DNA of 64,000 bases, taken from contig JACJYA010000007.1 in NCBI GenBank assembly GCA_020636315.1, forward strand, positions 124,001-188,000, read 5' to 3'. Below are positions 60,073-64,000 of the stretch, piece by piece. The DNA comes from Lewinellaceae bacterium. GTDB taxonomy: Bacteria > Bacteroidota > Bacteroidia > Chitinophagales > Saprospiraceae. The notes under the pieces were generated by a model that saw only the letters and a program-made list of their open reading frames with translations, searched no databases and was not told the DNA's origin. Position 1 is the stretch's first letter, and each line of letters starts with the position of its first letter. Both the position numbers and the translations under genes were made by a program.

Positions 60073-60942
60073 TTATATAACAGTTATGGTGTAGGAATGC
60101 CGGAACTCCTCCCACCCTTTCAGGGCTACAATCCCTTCTTTGTCCGCTAACTGGCGGTTGTGCTTAGTATTGTCCGTCACACCGAACCAGGGCTCGATGC
60201 AAACAAAGGGTGCAGTGGAGCTCTTCGACCAAATGCCGAGGTAAGGAAAACCTGAAAAATCAAGTGTCAGAACAGGCTTGTTTCCTCTCTGCAAGGAGAC
60301 TGAGGAGGACTTCAGCCCCTTAAAAATGAGGGCATCCTTATCGAAAAGGTTATCGGTAATGGGCAGGGTTTGTTCTCCATCCAGGATCTGCTCCCAGGTG
60401 CCGTTGCGAAAGCCGTTGATAATGCGCTGGATGCTTATGGCCTCCGGCCGGTTGAAAACCAGTTGGTAATCTGAGCGTTTCTCTCCCTCATAGAGTGGGC
60501 AGTTGAAGGCAGGGTGCCCGCCTATGGAGAAGTACAAAATATTTTCGGAAGGGTTGGCTACCCGGTAGGTTATCGCCAGTTGGTTGTCCTGCAAGGTATA
60601 AATGACCTGTAGTTCGAATTCGAAAGGGTAGCGCTCCCGGGTAAAGGAGTTGCTTTTGAGGGAATATACAAGTTTATTGGCCTGCCTTTCCACCAATCGG
60701 AAAGGCAGGTCGCGCGCCAGGCCATGCTGGCTCATTTTGTAGCCTTTCCCTTTGTAGTAGAAGATCCCGTCTTTGAGGGCTCCTACGATGGGAAACAGAA
60801 CAGGAGCGTGCCGGTTCCAGTATTCGGGGCCTGCCTGCCAGATGTATTCCGTTCCGGTTGATTTTTTTATCAGGCTGCACAGTTCACCACCCTTTTCCTT
60901 TATGGCGATGCATAAGAATTCGTTCTCCAGTGTCGCTTTCAT
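60073..60942 (-). CDS. Aldose 1-epimerase family protein
   Basis: A 289-residue galactose mutarotase-like beta-sandwich protein of the LacX/YihR-like branch. It contains FPIVGALKDG, the active-site histidine region FSIGGHPAFNCP, and the catalytic glutamate region FVCIEPWFGVTD. The enzyme would interconvert anomers of a sugar; the substrate is not known. No signal peptide is present, so it is cytoplasmic. It is convergent in orientation with the M1 peptidase gene of the same strand and has no operon partner. Confidence 0.85.
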   Translation of the reverse strand: MKATLENEFLCIAIKEKGGELCSLIKKSTGTEYIWQAGPEYWNRHAPVLFPIVGALKDGIFYYKGKGYKMSQHGLARDLPFRLVERQANKLVYSLKSNSFTRERYPFEFELQVIYTLQDNQLAITYRVANPSENILYFSIGGHPAFNCPLYEGEKRSDYQLVFNRPEAISIQRIINGFRNGTWEQILDGEQTLPITDNLFDKDALIFKGLKSSSVSLQRGNKPVLTLDFSGFPYLGIWSKSSTAPFVCIEPWFGVTDNTKHNRQLADKEGIVALKGWEEFRHSYTITVI

Positions 60943-61110
60943 GATCAGTATGTACGTTGCCGGCAGAGAGAAGTTACATCAGGGCGGGAATGTAATTCAA
61001 AGCACTCCCTGGGGTTCTCTCCGGAGCGCCCGGCTTTCGGGCAAAAGATTGAACATAGCCGGAAAACACCCGTTGTATAAGTGAAATGTTTAATTGAAAA
61101 AATCACACCT

Positions 61111-61734
61111 ATGTTGTTGATAAACAATTATTTAAAGCCTTTTGGCTACATGCTTTTGATCATGGCGGCCATGTTCTTCACCACATCTGCACAAGGCCAG
61201 AATAAAGATAAGACGAAGTATATTAAAGTGACCGAAGAAGGAACGTCTTACGAATTGGTAGGTATGGAGTCGAATGTGGTTTATAATCCCTATACTTATA
61301 CCTGGTTTGCGTGGGAAGAGCCTGTTTATAAAACCTCCAAAGAGGAAATGACAAAGATGGTTCCGGTTTCCGCCTTTGACCGCCCCCCGGTATTTAACGG
61401 AACCTGCCTGACGATGGAAGACCAGTTTGAATGTTCTAACCGCAAGCTCCGGGAATACGTAAACAATCATTACTTTGATTATCCGGACAAAGCACAGAAC
61501 CGAAAGCAGGAAGGGGTGGAATACGTTACCTTTACCCTCAATGAAAACGGGAAATTTGACGGTAACCTCAGAGTCGTTTCAAAAGATGCCGCCAACCCTT
61601 GTATGGGCTGCGCTGACGCAGCCGCCGATATAGTGGCTTCTATGGAAGACATGTGGTTCCCGGCCATTAAAGACGGCGAAACCGTAAAAACAGAACTGAC
61701 CATACCCGTTCGCTTCGAACTACTGAACAGGTAA
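61111..61734 (+). CDS. Exported protein with TonB C-terminal-like domain
   Basis: From the ATG at 61111 the protein has 207 residues, with a signal segment (about 1-29, ending SAQGQ). The C-terminal 85 residues resemble the TonB/TolA C-terminal fold: EYVNNHYFDYPDKAQN, VEYVTFTLNENGKFDGNLRVV, ASMEDMWFPAIKDGETVKTELTIPVRFEL. The extra CMGC motif and two cysteines before it (FNGTCLTMEDQFEC) may form disulfides. A TonB energy-transducer role is not implied, because there is no inner-membrane proline-rich stalk. A terminator follows at 61770. Confidence 0.7.
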   Translation: MLLINNYLKPFGYMLLIMAAMFFTTSAQGQNKDKTKYIKVTEEGTSYELVGMESNVVYNPYTYTWFAWEEPVYKTSKEEMTKMVPVSAFDRPPVFNGTCLTMEDQFECSNRKLREYVNNHYFDYPDKAQNRKQEGVEYVTFTLNENGKFDGNLRVVSKDAANPCMGCADAAADIVASMEDMWFPAIKDGETVKTELTIPVRFELLNR

Positions 61735-61769
61735 TGGGCTACCATAAATAAAACGAGTTAACCAAGTTG

Positions 61770-61806
61770 AAGAGGCTAGCTAATTAAAAGTGCTAGCCTC
61801 TTTTTT
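61770..61806 (+). terminator. Rho-independent terminator after the TonB-C-like gene
   Basis: An 11-bp stem AAGAGGCTAGC (61770-61780) with GCTAGCCTCTT (61792-61802) is followed by a T-run (to 61806). Confidence 0.85.
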
Positions 61807-61895
61807 ATTGATTACCAGTAGGCATCTGAGGGTGATCTTCATCAGAATTCCGTAGTTTAACGGGGCTGATTTTTTCTAAAAAAACTTTCCTCAAA

Positions 61896-63032
61896 ATGAG
61901 AATCCTTACCTGGTTGTTTGCCCTGTTCTTGAGCAGCACCCCTCTGGTTTTGTTTGCTCAGGACATACCGGACGCTGCAACAAAATCCTTTTTGCAAAAA
62001 GAAGGCATTAAAGACATTATGTTTAGGGTAGCCGACTGGCAACTGGCCCACCCTCGCCGGGAAATAAGCCCTATCGACTGGCATTATGGCGCTTTTTACA
62101 CCGGCCTCCGGGCTTTGTACGAACTAACCGGCGAGCGGCAATATCTGGACAAACTCCTCCGGATAGGGCAAACCCACCACTGGAGGCCATTGGACGATTT
62201 CTTCAACGCCGACCGGTTGACGGTTACTGACAACTGGGCGTGGTTGTATGGGTTGTCAGGTGATTCCATTATGATCGAAAAGTCCCGCTGGATAATGGAT
62301 GCCCACCTTGCCCGCAATTACAAGGAATTGACAGATGTCCACTTCCAGGACAACCCCTACCGGCTGGAATGGTGGACCTGGTGCGACGCCCTGTTCATGG
62401 CGCCTCCGTCCTTTGTGCAGATGTGGAAAGTAACCGGAGAGGATAAATATTTGCAGTACATGGACGCCCAGTGGTGGAAAACCTCAGATTACCTCTATTC
62501 TCCGGAAGATTCCCTTTATTACCGGGATGACCGGTATTTTGAAAAGCGGTCGGACAACGGTACCAAGATATTCTGGGCAAGAGGAAATGGCTGGGTAATA
62601 GCCGGGCTGGCACGCCTGCTCACCAACCTCCCGGAGGACTACCGCAACCGGGAAAAGTTTGAACAGCAATACCGGGAAATGGCCCACAAATTGCTTCGCA
62701 TACAAGGGGAAGACGGCCTTTGGCGGGTCAGCCTCCTGGACCCCGCCTATCTCGACATCGGCGAATCGAGCGGCAGTTCCTTTTTCACTTTCGCCCTTGC
62801 CTGGGGCATCAACAGAGGCCTTATAGATAAAAAGTACGGGCCTCAGGTTGAAAAAGCCTGGGCCGCCCTCTGCGCCAATGTGAACGCCGAAGGCCGGCTG
62901 GGCTTTGTTCAGCAGGTGGCCGGCGACCCCTACCCTTTCTATGCGGACCAGTCGCATGTGTATGCTTCCGGCGCCTTTTTGCTGGCAGGCAGACAGGTGT
63001 ATGAGATGGTTGATAAGGAGGGGCGTAAGTAA
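61896..63032 (+). CDS. Exported GH88/GH105-like unsaturated glycuronyl hydrolase
   Basis: A 378-residue exported enzyme (signal 1-22, LVLFAQ) with the (alpha/alpha)6-barrel features of GH105: DWHYGAFYTGLRALYELTGE, DNWAWLYGLSGDS, WWTWCDALFMAPPSF with the catalytic-type Asp in WCDAL, ARGNGWVIAGLARLL, and a final HVYASGAFLLAGRQVYEM. Relatives remove unsaturated uronic acids left by pectin or rhamnogalacturonan lyases. With the GH5-like enzyme it suggests plant or algal polysaccharide use, although neither is in a SusCD-type locus here. Confidence 0.85.
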   Translation: MRILTWLFALFLSSTPLVLFAQDIPDAATKSFLQKEGIKDIMFRVADWQLAHPRREISPIDWHYGAFYTGLRALYELTGERQYLDKLLRIGQTHHWRPLDDFFNADRLTVTDNWAWLYGLSGDSIMIEKSRWIMDAHLARNYKELTDVHFQDNPYRLEWWTWCDALFMAPPSFVQMWKVTGEDKYLQYMDAQWWKTSDYLYSPEDSLYYRDDRYFEKRSDNGTKIFWARGNGWVIAGLARLLTNLPEDYRNREKFEQQYREMAHKLLRIQGEDGLWRVSLLDPAYLDIGESSGSSFFTFALAWGINRGLIDKKYGPQVEKAWAALCANVNAEGRLGFVQQVAGDPYPFYADQSHVYASGAFLLAGRQVYEMVDKEGRK

Positions 63033-63861
63033 GAGCTTGTTCGGATTTTATCCTTCCAAATCTGCTGGAAGAGGTGCAGGGAGACCTTTATGAGTCTTTT
63101 ATGCAGAATGTCAGGGAAATTGGAGAAGGGCAGGCCAGGTTGCGATACATCCTGGATGTCCTCCGCTTTTTCAATTATTCGACCATCAAAGGCAATAGAA
63201 AATGGGAACCAATTAAACTATATTTTCCTATGTTAAAACATTACTTCAAGGTCACTTTCCGGCTTTTTGCCCAAAACAAGATCTATATTCTGATCAATAC
63301 GCTGGGGCTGGGCATAGCCCTGTCCTGTTGTATTACCGCCTATATGATTTTTGCCTATAACCTGGAATTTGACCAATTCCATAGTGAAGAAAATATATCC
63401 AGGATATTCAAGATCCACTCCCTTATACAAACTAAAACCGGAAACCTGGAAGAGCATATTGCGGCCCCCATACCGCTGGCTCCTGAAGCTTCTTTAAATG
63501 TTGCCGGTATCGATCGATACACTCGTTTCATCCGTGAGAACGGGTTTATTCAAAATGGTGAAACGGGCTTTAGAGAGAACATTGGGTTTGCGGACAGCAC
63601 CTTTCTGGATATGTTCGATTTTCCCTTGACACACGGCGCTTACCGGCACTTCAAAGACAAATCCAGTATTTTTTTATCATTGGCGGTTTTTTCCTGACCG
63701 ATATCTTAATGTCTGTCATTTATGAGAATCACATTACAGTGAGGCTTTTGCCGGTAGTTTTGTGTGCGATGCTGATATTTGGCGCCGGGTTGATTACGAC
63801 TACAGGCTCTATTCTCAAGGCTGCCGGCGCAAATCCGGTGGATACATTGAGAAGCGAATAG
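63029..63861 (+). pseudogene. FtsX-type ABC permease remnant with internal deletion
   Basis: From about 63029 a frame without a good start reads LLEEVQGDLYESFMQNV and RARLRYILDVLRFFNY-like sequence, the Bacteroidota permease prefix domain, then a helix (QNKIYILINTLGLGIALSCC) and the first part of a MacB-like periplasmic domain, to FKDKSSIFLS at about 63689. A different frame from about 63661 gives the C-terminus: helices, then LKAAGANPVDTLRSE and a stop at 63859-63861, a standard FtsX ending. The middle, probably several hundred residues, is missing and the two ends are out of frame. The N-terminal start is also lost. Confidence 0.75.
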
Positions 63862-63890
63862 GTTTTATTATACTCCGCTGCAATACCCGG

Positions 63891-64000
63891 CATTGTCCAA
63901 TGGGCATAAAAAAAGCCCACAGTATAACTGTGAGCTCTTCGTCGGGGCAGCAGGATTACTCCTTACACTCGTGTACTTCGTGCTCGAACCTGCGGTATTC
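63891..64000 (-). other. tRNA-tail-like element with hairpin, resembling the leader of GIY-YIG nuclease genes
   Basis: Read on the minus strand from the edge: GCAGGTTCGA, then 27 bases, then ATCCTGCTGCCCCGACGA. GCAGG/CCTGC and the TTCGA and CCCCG parts look like the T-arm and 3' acceptor of a tRNA with a 27-base insert in the T-loop. The same bases can be read as a peptide end EYRRFEHEVHECKE and stop. A 10-bp hairpin (63914-63936) with a T-run follows, then ATGCCCATTGGACAATG. I recall this leader upstream of Bacteroidota GIY-YIG genes, but here no nuclease follows. The rest is beyond the window. Confidence 0.5.

Noticed and set aside
63938..64000. Call of an intact tRNA gene at the right edge
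   Set aside because: Only the T-arm and acceptor-like parts are visible and the T-loop is split by 27 bases, so a functional tRNA cannot be claimed.

Overview
The window looks like a chromosomal segment of a Bacteroidota bacterium, most likely of the class Saprospiria. Sequence support: promoter elements of the TTG-N19-22-TAnnTTTG type, few Shine-Dalgarno sites, a DUF1573/YajC/YbbR gene run, a YtxJ protein of bacillithiol-using bacteria, a Bacteroidota-type curli locus and prefix-domain FtsX permeases. The taxonomic call is inference; no rRNA gene is present.

Layout. 1-9.4 kb: a lipoprotein cut by the window edge, folE, an internally deleted SDR remnant, glutamate dehydrogenase, then a minus-strand block with a secreted subtilase, a 1081-residue ClpB-like ATPase, a DUF429 protein and shikimate kinase. 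9.4-16.6 kb: housekeeping genes (DUF1573, yajC, ybbR, yebC, dnaG, class II aldolase, trxB). 16.8-24.8 kb: a membrane subtilase, a membrane-anchored nuclease paired with a HerA-like ATPase, a thioredoxin-fold protein, ribD, an HNH/AP2 protein, and an operon of a 53-residue lipoprotein, ytxJ and mnmD. 25-33.7 kb: pyruvate dehydrogenase E1 beta, a TSUP permease, a large GH5-like glycosidase, a gene-poor 1.1 kb stretch, a barrel-like protein, a saccharopine-dehydrogenase-like enzyme and a LysM glucosaminidase.

34.1-41.4 kb is the most distinctive part. It is a complete minus-strand curli locus: AraC-type regulator, acidic 13-repeat curlin, CsgB-like nucleator, CsgH-like protein, a CsgH-CsgE fusion, CsgF, CsgG with an added C-terminal barrel, and a beta-propeller lipoprotein, closed by a strong terminator. 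An intercistronic hairpin follows the curlin gene, and 21-bp-spaced direct repeats lie between the regulator gene and the curlin promoter.

41.6-44.8 kb holds an operon joining an HD phosphohydrolase-Pycsar-effector-like membrane protein to an ECF sigma factor and a membrane-anchored partner with a predicted barrel. 44.9-55.5 kb: a radical SAM protein, a TRAP transporter with convergent subunits, a second glucosaminidase, a 3-hydroxyacyl-CoA dehydrogenase and a MacAB/TolC-like efflux operon without its ATPase. 56-64 kb: dnaA with one perfect DnaA box upstream, an M1-type peptidase, an aldose epimerase-like protein, a TonB-C-like protein, a GH105-like hydrolase, an internally deleted FtsX permease, and at the edge a tRNA-tail-like element resembling the leader of GIY-YIG nuclease genes but without the nuclease.

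Limits: all family assignments come from reading motifs by eye. No database search, structure prediction or alignment program was run.
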